Below, one piece after another: positions 1 through 9,746 of a stretch of DNA of 21,583 nt (position 1 is its first letter; every line of letters starts with the position of its first letter). Under the pieces are notes generated by a model. The model ran no database searches. It was not told where the DNA came from and saw only the letters and a program-made list of their open reading frames with translations. This DNA is from Chara braunii (Eukaryota > Streptophyta > Charophyceae > Charales > Characeae), in the NCBI GenBank assembly GCA_003427395.1, contig BFEA01000219.1, positions 326,532 through 348,114 of the forward strand, written 5' to 3'. Made by a program: the position numbers and the translations under genes.

Positions 1-100
1 GGCCTTCCACACTCCACCTTAGCCCTTCCCCCCTTCCCCGTCCCCCCATGTTCCCCCCATCCATGACATGTACCGCTATCCCTCCCACTCTTCCCCTTTG
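1..100. other. Pyrimidine-rich flank left of copy A
   Basis: C- and T-rich sequence with several poly-C runs. I see no ORF or recognisable element in it. It abuts the TGCAAGG end of the copy A 3' LTR at 101. The matching target duplication cannot be tested because the other end of copy A is missing. Confidence 0.5.
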
Positions 101-372
101 TGCAAGGAACCTGACTGTTCACAGCTTGCTCGAGTGCATCACACCGCATGCATACATGTCATCACACGTACAAAATGGTCTCACGCAAAGACAGATTGAG
201 ATGAGATAAGAACCAAGTAGCGCAGCTTACATTATCAATGTCACTTAATACAAAGAGTATCATGAGTTCCAGAGATCAGCGCCAACAAGAGGTAAGTCTC
301 CCTCTTCATAAAACTCCGTGGAACCTGGCTCAACCAGCGTTCTCCTTCAGATCACAAGTGTGGCGCCAACAG

Positions 373-554
373 GTAAGTGTCCACCACATCCAAACTCACT
401 CCCTGTCTTCTCTCTCTTGCTTTCTTCTCTCTCGATACCTCTGTCTTGGTTCTCTTCCTTTCACTATGCATGCACACTCTCACCTACGAAAATCTACTCT
501 GAATGTAACTCACTGATATCCCACTACTAACCATCCCTCCTACTACTAACATAG
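373..554 (+). other. Intron-like structure on the antisense strand of the copy A LTR
   Basis: Plus strand shows donor CAACAG|GTAAGTG at 372/373, a perfect TACTAAC branch point at 525-531, a pyrimidine-rich tract, and acceptor ATAG at 554. The branch adenine sits about 24 nt from the acceptor, a normal spacing. A second donor (GAG|GTAAGT at 290/291) and a TCTCCTTCAG acceptor near 350 lie just upstream and would frame a mini-exon of about 22 nt. The same intron is found in both copy B LTRs. Gag-pol runs on the opposite strand. Confidence 0.5.
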
Positions 555-717
555 GCTGGCGCAGCTATGGCTTCCCTGCAGCCAGCGCCCAGCCTCCCTT
601 CTTCCTGGCGCAGCTCTTCTTCAGCCAGCGCCTCTCCAGCACTATAGCGCACAAGTGCCTCAGCACTTCCACGCATCAATGCCTATGGAAATCTGTCCCT
701 GGGGGAGGCTGCCTCGT

Positions 718-725
718 TTCTTATA
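718..725 (-). promoter_or_regulatory. Candidate TATA box of copy A LTR
   Basis: Minus strand reads TATAAGAA, in the same LTR position as the cleaner TATAAAAG of copy B (9909-9916 and 17732-17739). It lies about 530 nt inside the LTR, which would make everything upstream U3. The call rests on motif and position only. Confidence 0.45.
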
Positions 726-1251
726 GTGCTGGCCTCCCCTGGCGAAGTCTGAATTCTGTCTGTCCTGGTCCTTTCCCAGTCCCAGCCTCTGTGTATGTGT
801 CCCAGATCCCTTTCCTTCAGGGGTTGCTGCTGCTGCGGCCTTCAGGCCTTGATTTCGGACTCCCAATCTGAATCTAGACTTTCTTTCTGACTTGAATCTG
901 GACTGGAACTTAACTCTTTGACTTCTGTTGGACAGACACACCTAATGCACGAACAGACATTCTTCCTGCACGAACAGACACATTGACTGCACGTACAGAC
1001 ACATCCCTTGTTTGAATACACATGACTTGCATTGCCCCTAGCGAACAGATGTGACCTCTAAATCTAAACATGGTGACTCTTCGTCCAGGGCCCAACCATG
1101 ACCTTTGACATTGTCTTTACTGTAGCCAGGATGTGACCTTTGACACAGAGAACATGTCTGTTGATCTGCTTTCACGAATTGGGCTCTGGGCGAGGGACCC
1201 CAATATGCTGCTTTCGTCGATCAGGGGCTGAATCGGGTACAGGCCCTTTTA

Positions 1252-1259
1252 CTCTCGCC
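1252..1259 (-). other. Candidate polypurine tract, copy A
   Basis: Minus strand reads GGCGAGAG directly before the 3' LTR, the usual place for the plus-strand primer of an LTR element. It is short and has one C. The same eight bases sit at the same place in copy B (10388-10395). Confidence 0.5.
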
Positions 1260-1290
1260 GGCCTAGATTCGAAATCCTCTGAGAAAATCT

Positions 1291-1743
1291 TCATCTATCA
1301 ATAATATTTATTCCTCTTTTAGCTCTTTCATATGCAGATACAATGTGAGGTGCAGTTTCAAGCAAATTTTCTCTTGTAAACCAGCGATCTTCACTTGGCT
1401 CTTGATAAGCGAATCTTACTTTATATTGTCGCTGGGGCCTGCCTCTTCGTCCGGTTAGGAAAGTGCTTTCAGCAACAATCTTATCCACATCATATTTCCC
1501 ATTCATACTAGGAGGTATCGCCAATCTGCGACTGGGAAACAACTCATTTGTCACGCAAGGTAGAAGCTTTGAGCCGTGAAACACTGGATACGTATGCAAA
1601 TGTAGAGGAATCTCAACTACATAAGAAGGTCCATCTACCTCTCCAATCACATCAAGAATTTGCCAAGGTCCTTTGTTGGCGGGTAGTAACTTCTGAGAAA
1701 TGTTCTTCTCGGGAGCAAATTCTTTAGACTTAACCCACACCAA
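1291..1743 (-). pseudogene. Copy A pol 3' end: integrase C-terminus (GPY/F-like) and chromodomain
   Basis: An open frame of about 150 codons ending 39 nt before the 3' LTR, the same spacing as in copy B. It opens with the WVKSKEF strand of the integrase C-terminal domain, followed by KGPWQILDVIG (GPY/F-like module) and FHGSKLLPC. The last 60 residues form a chromodomain: YDVDKIVAEST, a basic GRRGRPQRQYKVRF strand, EDRWFTRENL, then a C-terminal helix. Chromodomains of chromoviral integrases are known to steer insertion toward marked chromatin; that role here is inferred. The frame is cut off from the upstream integrase by a deletion of about 22 nt near 1755, judged against copy B. Confidence 0.88.
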
Positions 1744-1748
1744 ATCAC

Positions 1749-2632
1749 CTACAGCTTATTTGCCTGTTCCACCATTTGCTGTTGTGCCTTTACTATATTT
1801 CCTTTTACCTTTCCAATATCTCGTTGATACTGTATTGCAAACTCACTTGTCCCTAGAGGAAGCTTATGTACTTGATCCGGATTTAAGCGATCAATGGGTC
1901 TACGTGGTCGCCATCCCAAATGCAGTTCCATCAGAGTCCTGCATGTAGATAGGTGAACAGAGTTGTTATAGGCATTAGCAACTTTGGACAAATGTTCATT
2001 CCAATCACTCTGGTCGGGACGGATGTACATGCGGAATGTCTGCTGCAAAATCTTATTCATTTGCTCAGTCTGGCTGTTTGTCTCAGGGTGTCTACCTGAT
2101 GACATGGTTAACTTAGAGCCATAGACATTCATGAGTGGTTGTCATTGTTCACTTGTGAAACGTGAATCTCTGTCACTTACAATCGTAAGGGATGTCCATA
2201 ATCCTTTACCCAATGGTTAAAGAACTCCCAGATTACTAATTCGGTCTTTCCTTCCGCGGGTAATGCTACGAATACAGCATACTTACTAAATATGTCAACG
2301 ATGACCATGACCTGCGTCTTTCCATTCCTGCTCTTTACCTTGGTATCCATAAAATCAATGGATACGGAGTCTCCAAGACCTGTTGGAATTGACAAGGGCT
2401 TTAGTAGTCCAAGGGGAGGTTGAGTAGTGCTCTTGTTTCTTTGGCATACTTGACAACCTTGCACATAGGCAATGCAGTCAGCTTTCATGTGAGGCCATGT
2501 GTAGGAACGCAATGGGCTTGCATAAGTCTTCTTCCAGCCGAAATGGCCTTCGGTATCATGGCATTCCCCCAAGATCAAGCTTTTGATCTCTTCCACGTTT
2601 GGAATACAAAGCCTGTCATGCACGTCTGTTTA
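1749..2632 (-). pseudogene. Copy A pol: integrase zinc-binding and catalytic core (broken)
   Basis: Two frame pieces (2177-2623 and 1749-2132). The first has the HHCC zinc module (CHDTEGHFGW, then CQVCQRNKS) and the first core aspartate in VSIDFMDTK. The second has MSSGRHPETNSQTEQMN, where the glutamate of QTEQMN is the DDE glutamate; copy B has NGQTE, so a Gly to Ser change is present here. A one-base loss near 2185 destroys the frame around the second aspartate, and a TAA at 2630-2632 separates the module from RNase H. The enzyme would have cut and joined cDNA ends into the chromosome. It cannot be made intact from this copy. Confidence 0.88.
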
Positions 2633-2805
2633 CTCAAACAACAATCCCTGTGTAACTCGGTAGTTAGGAAACTCCTGCGTTGTTTCTTGCACACGTTTAA
2701 TCATAGCGCCATCGACATGATCTATGGAATACGCATTTTTAATTTTATCTTGCAAGTCGGTGCCCATATCTAAGTATATCACAACGGTACCAAAAAAGTC
2801 AGATC

Positions 2806-3192
2806 TTCGACTCAATGCGTCAGCAACAACATTGTACTTACCCTTAACTGGCTTTAATTCAAAGTCGTATTGATCGATCTCAGCGGCTCACCTTGTCAGT
2901 TTAGGTGTCATCAGGGTCTGCGTTCTAAGCCAGCGAAGTGTCTCATGATCTGAGTACACTTTAAAGTGGCGTCCTAAGAGATAGGGTCGCCAATGATCTA
3001 GAGCCTCCCGAAGAGCATACAGCTCTCTCTCTCGTACGTGGAAGCGGCGACCTTCTCATTAGACAGTCGTTGGGACATGAAGTCTACGGGTCTGTAGCTA
3101 TTCCCATCATCTTGTTGGAGTACAACACCTATCCCATACTGACTGGCGTCGGTTGTGACAACAAAGGGCAAGGAAGGATCAACAACCTTCAA
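2806..3192 (-). pseudogene. Copy A pol: RNase H (broken)
   Basis: RNase H of the Ty3/gypsy type, which removes the RNA strand during reverse transcription. Visible motifs are FVVTTDASQYGIGVVLQ (first aspartate), a STYERE block (glutamate), the YSDHETLRWL block in another frame (aspartate), and the ADALSRR end near 2815. An AG dinucleotide gained in the GAGAGAGAG run near 3035 shifts the frame. A tryptophan codon has become TGA at 2888-2890. These are typical old-copy lesions. Confidence 0.85.
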
Positions 3193-3368
3193 AACCGGAT
3201 AGTTAATCCGACATTTCTTTAGGCGTTTGACCGAAGCCGTACAGTCTGAATCCCACTTCCAGATGGTTTATTTCTTAAGCAATCTGCGAAGGGGCGCAGC
3301 GATTATCGTGAAGTGTTTAACGAACTTCCGATAATAGTTGGCCAGCCCAAGGAACGACCGCAACTCAG

Positions 3369-4410
3369 TCAAAGTGCAGGGGTTAGGCCAATCCCGAATT
3401 GCTGCAATTTTGTATCCTCCGGTTTGATACCATCACCATCAAGTACATGCCCCAAATACAAAACCTGACGCTTAGCCCAATCACACTTCTTCGGGTTTAA
3501 CTTTAATTTTGCTTCATGCAACTTATTTAGCACAAGTCGAAGGTGCTCGCAATGTTCTTTTAAAGCCTTACAAAAAATTAGAATATCATCGAGATACATG
3601 ACTACAAATCTATCAAGCCATTCGCGGAAAAGCTCATTCATTGTTCTTTGGAAGGTTGCAGGTGCATTCGTAAGACCAAAGGGCAACACCACGAACTCAT
3701 AATGCCCGTACCTTGTTCGAAAGGCAGTCTTATATTGGTCTTCTGGCTCTACTTCAATCTGATGATAGCCAGACTTCAGATCAATCTTAGTGAAGTACTT
3801 GTTACCCTGCACTCGATCCAACAAATCATCTATTCTTGGTAATGGCTAGCATTTTTTCCTGTTATATCATCAAGTGTTCTATAATCTATACACATGCGTA
3901 CCCCGCCATCTTTCTTCGGTACGAATAGCACAGGCGCACCATAGGGCGAGGAGCTAGGTCTTATCCACCCCTTTTCCAACAATTCATCAAGCTGTGCTCG
4001 CAGTTCATCGAACTCTTTAGGTGACATCCGATATATAGGCCCCTTAGGAATCGAGCTTCCTGGTATGATTTCAATGCGATGTTTGATTGGTCGTTCTACC
4101 ACACCGCTTGGGGCATTGCCACATCTGCGAATTCTTTCAAAATGTTTTCAATTTCGGGGGGTTTTGCTTCTTCTTTGACCTCTCTCTCTTTTACTGGGCG
4201 CACATATGCAACAAATACTTGGTCATACAGGTTATACTTCTTCACATGGCGGGCAAACGCGGGGGCACTCGTACAACAATGAGCTAAGCTGCTTTCCTTA
4301 CCTGATTCATGAAAAAGGCAGATTTTCTTCTTTCCACCTTGCGGACTAGGGAACCAACACTCATGGTTCCTTAACTTCACATCCGCATCTGCAGCTTCAC
4401 CCCAATCCAT
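3369..4410 (-). pseudogene. Copy A pol: protease-RT linker and reverse transcriptase (broken)
   Basis: Three frame pieces (4096-4410, 3830-4102, 3369-3824). The RT blocks appear in order: [33 protein letters not shown] with GVRMCIDYR, then TKIDLKSGYHQIEV holding the first catalytic aspartate, [17 protein letters not shown], and [10 protein letters not shown] with the YLDD box at 3585-3596, then LNPKKCDW and [10 protein letters not shown]. The catalytic aspartates survive. One-base losses near 3850 and in an A-run near 3412 break the frame. The 4096-4410 piece is the linker that follows the protease (MDWGEAADAD onward) and overlaps the next piece in another frame. Confidence 0.92.
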
Positions 4411-4964
4411 CCCAGGAGGATGTCAAAAGGAAGATTATCTTCCACCAAGAGAGTCAAAGAGTGGAGAACGCGTTCCACCTTCCCCTCTGCTTCGAGCCGG
4501 AAGTATATCTTGACTCCTTCAACATACTTATCTATTACAATTACTGTACTATTAGCTAATTTACTTACTATGGGCTCATATAATTGCTTTACCTTAAGCC
4601 CGAGACGCAGCTTTTGCAAACCTTTCTTACTTATGTAGCTGCGTGTTGACCCCGTGTCAACCATTCCACCAACTCTTACTTTATTTACTTCAAGATCTGC
4701 AATTATTAACTGTCCTCTTCGCTTTTTCATTTCAGTCCAGGCTTGGCGACGAGCGGCCAACTCATCGCCCATGCCAGTGAGGGATCCACCTAGAGAGGTA
4801 CACACACTTACTACCTCTGGACAGTTAACTAGGTGGGAACTGTCTTCCTCTTCAGTTTCTGCCAACGGAACCTTCAGATGGGAGGATGTCTTTCTTTCTA
4901 CATCCGAAGTTCCTGTAGAGGCAACTGAGCCCCCTACTGGCAGTTCCCTTTTAGTATTTTGTAA
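4377..4964 (-). pseudogene. Copy A pol start: retropepsin-like aspartic protease
   Basis: The protease that would release Gag and Pol products. The frame is open from 4964 and overlaps the last 31 nt of gag in the -1 frame. The catalytic triad is VGGMVDTGSTRSYIS, with Asp codon 4656-4658 (residue 70 from a TTG at 4865). The family's second motif is visible as LPFDILLG. Just after it one base is missing relative to copy B, so the frame runs off into another phase at about 4400 while the true continuation (MDWGEAAD) lies in the next frame. No ATG precedes the domain, so translation by frameshift from gag is likely. Confidence 0.85.
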
Positions 4965-7055
4965 TCAGGGCAATAGGGAAAAATGTGGTTGGGGTCACCA
5001 CATTTGAGGCACTGATCAGCGGCTTTTCTTTCTTGCCAAACCTTTTCTGTGATCCCCAATTGCTTCCAAGGCTCCCATTTGGGCAGACCTCGACGGGGTG
5101 GATATGGTTTGTCCCAATTTCCATACCACGTGCCTCTTCCTCTTCCCCAGGTAGAATATGAACCCCGGCCACCTTGCGAGGGACCTTTGCCCCTTCCACC
5201 CACGTAGTAGCTTCCTTCGCCACCACCCCTCTGGGTACCGGGTCCTCTTCCACCGCGTCCACGACCTCCTCTTCCTCGGTCGCGTCCTCTTCCTTGTTGC
5301 CCTCCCCCGCGGGCTGCAACGGCCGCGTAGCTCCCCTCCTGAGCTACCAGACCGCTGGGTCCTTCCTCAAGACCATAGTCTATCTGTTCATAGGAAAGAG
5401 TTTCAACACCTCCTTCTTCAAAGGTCAAAAGGAGGTTGTCTTTCCCAGGGATGTTCCCTGAGATTGTGCGGTCCCGCCACTTCTTTCCCGCTTGCAGATC
5501 TTTCCAATAGTGGCAGTAATTAGCCTCGGCTAAGAAACCAGCATGATCAATAGCGATCTTGCTGAACTTCTCATACGTCATCCCTTCTTCTTTTGTGCGG
5601 GGATAAAGCTGAGTACGGAGAGGATCAGGAAGAAGTTATTGAGTATTTGGGTAGGAGTTAATCTATGCTCTGCACATTGTAAGAGTTTATCCATTGTTGC
5701 TTTGAGTGCAGACACACTCTTCCATTTTCGGTCTGCGATGTTCAGAATTAACATTTCTGTTCTGTGAGCTAGATTTTTATCTTCAAACCGTTCCCTGACA
5801 GCTAAAAAGAAATCCTCAATTCTAGTTTGTTGGGAATATGCAATCATAGTATCGCAGTTAGCTTCTTTTCGTAATGAGATGGCGAAGCTCATCGCATCGC
5901 CGACCATACACGAAGTGGCCATCAAAACTCTATCCCAATAAGGTATGCGTTGACCGTACACATAAGATTCTACGGCCGCAATCCAATGAAGAACACTCTC
6001 CTCCCTTTTGCCAGAGTAGGTCCACGACACTTACTTTTATTTTCTTGACATCAGTATCTTTATCGTCTCGCAGTACCCCCTTTCCTTTTCTGTCTCCATC
6101 GCCTCCATCTCCGTCTCCATCACCACCTCCACCGCTTCCTGCGCCGCTGCCCTGGATTATCTTCTCAATTACGGCTGGAGTGAAGGTTTGTGTGATGTGG
6201 TTATCTAACTTTTGAATGTAAGACTGAATGTGCAGATCCGCATCTTTGGCGGACTTCTGAAGGAAGGTGCTCCAGACTCCTTCAAATTCGTACTGGTGGC
6301 TTTCAACCTTTTGCAGGGTCCGGTTGATTGGAGCGACCTCTTGCTTGGTATGAAGAACTGTTTCAGTCAAGAGGGCAAGTTTTTCTTCGGTTGTCGCCTG
6401 TTTGTCTTTCTATGTTTGCAGTTCGCTTTGCAGCCTTGCCCCCTCGGCGTGTAATCTTTTTCTTTCGTCAAGTTCTTGTCGCTTCGCTCCTAACATTTAC
6501 TGTGCAGCTCCGGGCGTTTTTCTTCAAGCATGAGGTCTCTTTCCTTCTGGTCTGTAATGGTTGCTAGTTTTGCCACAAAGACGTCCCTCTCTTCCTCCTT
6601 TTCCTCAAGTCTATCGCTGGAGTAAGCATACTGGTCGTACCAGTCCAGCGGTTTAACCAACATTTCACCTGCATGACTACTCTCTGCTTTCTCTGTCCGC
6701 CGTCTGATGAGCCTGTCATCGGCAGGTTCATCTTCTTCTTCAATGGTCTGCATTTCCTCTTTCAATTCTTTCTCTAACCTTTCTTTCATCTCCTTCTTCA
6801 TTCTTTCTTCTATCTGCATTCTCTTCTTTATTTCTTCCTCTTTTTGTCTTTTCCTTTCCTCTCTTTCCTTTTTCTTTTATGCCTGACGACGATCCACTTC
6901 AGCCTGCTCTGCAGGTGTTAGCCCTGGCTTGATCCCTCCTGATCTCATCATCATACGGGAGGTGCATACCCTCCCGAAGCCCAGATAATTTTGAACAAGG
7001 GACCCATCAGGACAGAGAGGGCAATCAAGCCCTGCATCGGGAAGTCGTCCACCAT
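4934..7055 (-). pseudogene. Copy A gag (broken)
   Basis: Structural polyprotein, in at least five frame pieces. In order: MVDDFPMQG with a hydrophobic stretch (from 7055); MMMRSG and TPAEQAEVDRRQA, then a TAA (6877-6879) where copy B has GAA; a Lys/Glu-rich coiled coil (6490-6819); a helical part with FEGVWSTFLQ and a Gly/Asp-rich hinge (5930-6370); a capsid-like retrotransposon-gag region with VLHWIAAVESYVYGQRIPYW (5578-6030); and an RGG-rich tail with a zinc knuckle CLKCGDPNHIFPYC (4934-5581). The knuckle fits C-x2-C-x4-H-x4-C. A 10-nt loss near 5630 and a one-base change near 6030 shift the frame. Gag ends NCQ-TAG at 4934-4936. Confidence 0.88.
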
Positions 7056-7950
7056 GGTGGCACTTAGCACAGGGAACCCTCCGCCGGTACCACCAGGCAG
7101 GTTTCCCAACTGATCTTGGATGGGATAGAACAGCTGTGCTTTGTCTGTTTTTTTTTTTTTTCCCTTCAGGCTCTGGATGTTGTTGCTTCAATAACGAATT
7201 TTCAAAGTTCAAATATACAATAAGACTTTTATTTCCCTTTTTTTCTTTTTTTTCTTTGCTGCTTGTTGTCAACTTCAAGATATTGGACTAATTAAAACAG
7301 ATATCACACTTGACCTTGTCTGGTGATAAATGTTAGTCTTTCTTCTTTCTTTTATCTCCTTCGCTAACTCTGTCTGTTTGCCCTTCTACGCAGGTAGAGC
7401 TGGAGTGGTACTCGTTCAGATGCCTGGGCAATACTTCGATCTTATCTTTGCCCAGTTTAGTTATGCCTTATATCGTGCTTGCATACTGACGTGGCTGACT
7501 GCCACCATCTCCCAGCGTACCCTTCTCTTGACTACAGCGCAGACTTCAGACTAGAGGGTAGAAGATAGAAGGACTCTAATCACTTTGGATCCTGACGTGA
7601 CCAGAACCTTTGACCTCGATCATCCAGACTACTGACCCTGGGACTCGATTTGACAGCAGCAGCAGCGAACCCCAGAGAGGATGAGGAGTAGAGATGCACA
7701 CACACATGCAGCCAGGTAAGGGGAAAGGAGTGCTTCTCTCTTTCGCAGCGATCATCGATGAAGGCTCCTCGTTGCTCCGCACTCCACGCTCCAGGTAAGT
7801 ATCACTTCTGCCCCTTCCTCTTCGGCCTACTCCTCTCCCATATCCCTATCCACCTCTTCTTCCACCATCGCCAGCATCATCAACGAGCCAGCGTGCTCTT
7901 TTTCTTCTCACCGGCCTTACTCATGCCAGCACAGTGAGTACAACAAGTAT
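7056..7950 (-). other. Copy A 5' leader (gag start to PBS)
   Basis: About 0.9 kb without a supported ORF on the gag strand, matching the leader of copy B in order and partly in sequence. It includes a run of 14 T at 7148-7161, close to where copy B has 18 C. Plus-strand splice-like signals are present: an acceptor at 7393 and donors at 7715/7716 and 7795/7796 (see separate feature). The long leader probably holds packaging signals, but none can be shown. Confidence 0.55.
7394..7715 (+). other. Antisense exon-like unit in copy A leader
   Basis: Plus strand: a CTAAC branch-point-like motif and a pyrimidine tract (CTGTTTGCCCTTCTACGCAG) end at 7393. A 322-bp segment follows, then donor GCCAG|GTAAGG at 7715/7716. 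A further donor CTCCAG|GTAAGT lies near 7796. Copy B has the same arrangement at 16584-16915. The reading frames are not conserved between copies, so if transcribed it is probably noncoding. Confidence 0.35.
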
Positions 7951-7964
7951 CTGCTCCGATACCA
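7951..7964 (-). other. Primer binding site, copy A (tRNA-iMet type)
   Basis: Minus strand reads TGGTATCGGAGCAG, one base different from the copy B site TGGTATCAGAGCAG. TGGTATCAGAGC is the well-known complement of the 3' end of initiator tRNA-Met used by many plant LTR elements. It lies 4 nt from the 5' LTR end at 7969. Confidence 0.85.
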
Positions 7965-7968
7965 GAAT

Positions 7969-8109
7969 TGCAAGAAACCTGATTGTTCACAACTTGCTCG
8001 AGTGCATCACACCACATGCATACATGTCATCACCCGTACAAAATGGTCTCACTCAAAGACAGATTGAGATGAGATAAGAACCAAGTAGCGCAGCTTGTAT
8101 TATCAATGT
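7969..8109 (-). repeat. Copy A 5' LTR, truncated remnant
   Basis: 141 bp that match 101-241 closely (for example CTCGAGTGCATCACACC and GATGAGATAAGAACCAAGTA) and then stop abruptly after TATCAATGT. The remaining 1 kb of LTR, including U3 and the TATA box, is absent. Unrelated sequence follows from 8110. This element has no promoter of its own. Confidence 0.9.
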
Positions 8110-9187
8110 TCTGGGCTAAGGCCCCCAACCAGCCTCGTGCCCGCCCTAAGTGAAGACGGGCCAACAAATCAACGAGAGCCCCTTTATCTCAACATTTCAT
8201 GACATGGGGTCCATACAGTTGCCGCACGCCAGTTGGTTGGAATGCACCAAGTACCAGATCTCTGCAAATGCTGCAGGACCAGGGCCCCAAAATTGGTTAG
8301 GCCCTGGGCGCATAAACGTGAGGCCGACATTGCATGCTGGACATAGAGACCGAAAATGCCAATGGGAAACCGGTCCATTATCTGGATTTGGACGCAGGCT
8401 CTGATGAAAGAGGCACAATTGTATTACGTGGGCCCCAACCGCATTGGGCCTGGGTACAGGTACTGTGGCCTAGGCGCAGGCTCAAGGCAGACCGCCCACA
8501 CGCAACACTGGCATATAGGCAGAGCACGCGAGTGGGCAGGGATCTTGGCCATTGCGAGCAAAGCCGACACGCTGCTGCATTGCGAGTGCAGGTGTTGCGC
8601 TGCGCTAGGCTGAGTGACGGCAGGCTGGCGCTAAGCGGTAGGGCGCAGCCTGGGCACAGGGTGCTGGCAGCCATAGCCAGGCTGCATGAGGGCGCTGGAG
8701 GGGGTGAGGGCGAAGGTGGTTCTTCGGAAGGTGAAGGGCGCTGTGTGGGATAACAAGGGAGAGTGAGGGAAGAGAGAGAGAGACGTACATGGTGGAGAGG
8801 AGGTCGGCATTGGTGTTGATGTCATCACTCGCTGGTTGTCAAGTTGTCTGGTTGCTTCCGTGCTGTAGTTGTAGGTATAGGTTGTAGAGTAGATAGGGTG
8901 CCTGGCGCCATTCAAGAGAGAGAGAGCTACTTCGCGTTATGTTGTTGGGTTGCCCTATTGGGCTTGGACATTGACTCACGACTTTTGCTGTATCGTTCTC
9001 AAATGGATGGTATCCTGGTTCCGATGCGCTATTTGCTCTTGCTTTGACTACTCAGACTTCAGTGTGATTTTGAAATTGGTATCTCTGTGCTTCTCCACAT
9101 TCATGTTCCTTGCACAATGAGCTAATCTGTGTATGTAAGAGATCTGGCCGACTAATCGTGTTTGATGAACTGGTCGACTCTTGAACC
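8110..9187. other. GC-rich intergenic DNA between the two elements, no gene seen
   Basis: About 1.1 kb unrelated to the retrotransposons. The longest open frame (8334-8753, plus, 139 codons) is rich in Arg, Gly and Ala and resembles no family I know. It has no splice or promoter context and is probably chance in GC-rich DNA. A short perfect inverted repeat (CCAGGGCC at 8279-8286 with GGCCCTGG at 8300-8307) and GA-rich tracts near 8770 and 8920 are the only structure I see. Confidence 0.45.
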
Positions 9188-9308
9188 GCTCTCCTATCAG
9201 TGTGCTGTGTGTGCACGGTGCTCAAACACATGCACTGCAATGACTGCTCTGGCACCACTCTGCTCTCCTATCAGTGTGTGCTCTGTGTGCACAGTGCTTG
9301 AACACATG
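9188..9308. repeat. 74-bp tandem repeat, second unit split by copy B
   Basis: Unit 1 (9188-9261) begins GCTCTCCTATCAGTGTG and runs through CACTGCAATGACTGC and GGCACCACTC. Unit 2 begins with the same words at 9262 but stops at 9308, where the copy B LTR starts. The missing 28 bp of unit 2 are found intact at 18195-18222, just beyond the other LTR. The repeat therefore existed before copy B inserted. Confidence 0.85.
9305..9308. repeat. Target site duplication, left (CATG)
   Basis: CATG directly before the LTR at 9309, matched by CATG at 18191-18194 directly after the other LTR. The parallel position in tandem unit 1 (9229-9232) has CATG once, so this is a true 4-bp duplication, or 5 bp (ACATG) if the LTR end is placed one base further in. 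Confidence 0.75.
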
Positions 9309-9540
9309 TGCAAGGAACTCGTCTGTTATCACTTGCTGGAGTGCGGCAGATATCATTCATTCACACACATTGTACAAAATCGCAATAGCTCACACCAAGC
9401 TTCAACTAGAGATGATCGAGACCAAGGAACTCGACTCAATTATATTAACCAGATTAAGAGAGTTTTTCACAAGTTCAAGATGAACAGCGCCGAACAGGAT
9501 CACAAGTCCTCTGCCCTCATCAGAGCATGGCGCTTAGCAG

Positions 9541-9746
9541 GTAAGTGTCACCATAGCTTTCACTCCCCTTTGTCCTTCCTCTCTCTCTCTCTCTGTATGT
9601 CCTCTCTCTCTCCCTTTGTCCCAATGTAGTAGCCCTGGTCGACCTCCTACTCACATCTCATCTACGCACACTCCCTAACACATGAGGATCTACTTTGAAT
9701 ACTACTCACTGATGTACTAACTCTATCACTTCTACTACTAGCACAG
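9541..9746 (+). other. Intron-like structure on the antisense strand of copy B 3' LTR
   Basis: Donor TAGCAG|GTAAGTG (9540/9541), perfect TACTAAC branch point (9715-9721), acceptor GCACAG (9746), giving 206 bp. A plus-strand TATATTAA (9441-9448) and an ATG (9480) lie just upstream, and a short ORF of about 20 codons runs from that ATG to the donor. The same intron in the partner LTR is only 153 bp because the CT-rich part is missing, yet donor, branch point and acceptor are all kept. Confidence 0.55.

Larger units (their letters stand above)
101..1251 (-). repeat. Copy A 3' LTR (complete)
   Basis: An LTR of about 1.15 kb. Its start (TGCAAGGAAC at 101) matches the truncated 5' LTR at 7969, and the two align base for base to about 241/8109. 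Its right end (GGCCCTTTTA at 1242-1251) matches the LTR ends of copy B at 10387 and 18190. Large parts are clearly related to the copy B LTRs, for example the CTGGCGCAGC and CACTTCCACGCATCAATG blocks. On the minus strand it holds a TATA-like box (718-725). On the plus strand it holds an intron-like structure (373-554), listed separately. Confidence 0.9.
101..8109 (-). mobile_element. Ty3/gypsy chromovirus-like LTR retrotransposon, copy A (5'-truncated, decayed)
   Basis: This is a Ty3/gypsy element read on the minus strand. The order on that strand is truncated 5' LTR (8109-7969), tRNA-iMet PBS (7964-7951), long leader, gag, pol in the order PR-RT-RNaseH-IN-chromodomain, short PPT (1259-1252), and full 3' LTR (1251-101). 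RT before integrase identifies Ty3/gypsy rather than copia, and the C-terminal chromodomain places it with the chromoviruses. The coding part carries many frameshifts and stops: about five reading-frame pieces in gag and at least eight in pol. The 5' LTR keeps only the 141 bp next to the PBS and so lacks its U3 promoter. It is a non-autonomous relic. Its sister is copy B at 9309-18190. Confidence 0.93.

Noticed and set aside
5158-5523. Plus-strand Ser/Pro-rich ORFs opposite the gag RGG region, and the similar one at 13959-14612
   Set aside because: They are mirror frames of the GC-rich RGG-coding stretch and add no conserved motif of their own.
8334-8753. 139-codon plus-strand ORF in GC-rich DNA
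   Set aside because: Low-complexity Arg/Gly/Ala composition, no family resemblance, no splice or promoter context; long frames are expected by chance at this GC content.
8903-8909. TGGCGCC, like a tRNA-Lys primer binding site
   Set aside because: Only seven bases match, followed by a GA microsatellite; no LTR end is next to it and no second copy of flanking sequence is seen.
9162-9629. 155-codon plus-strand ORF spanning the tandem repeat and the copy B LTR
   Set aside because: It runs through a repeat unit, an LTR boundary and the intron-like donor, so it is a chance frame. Only the short part after the ATG at 9480 may belong to an antisense exon.
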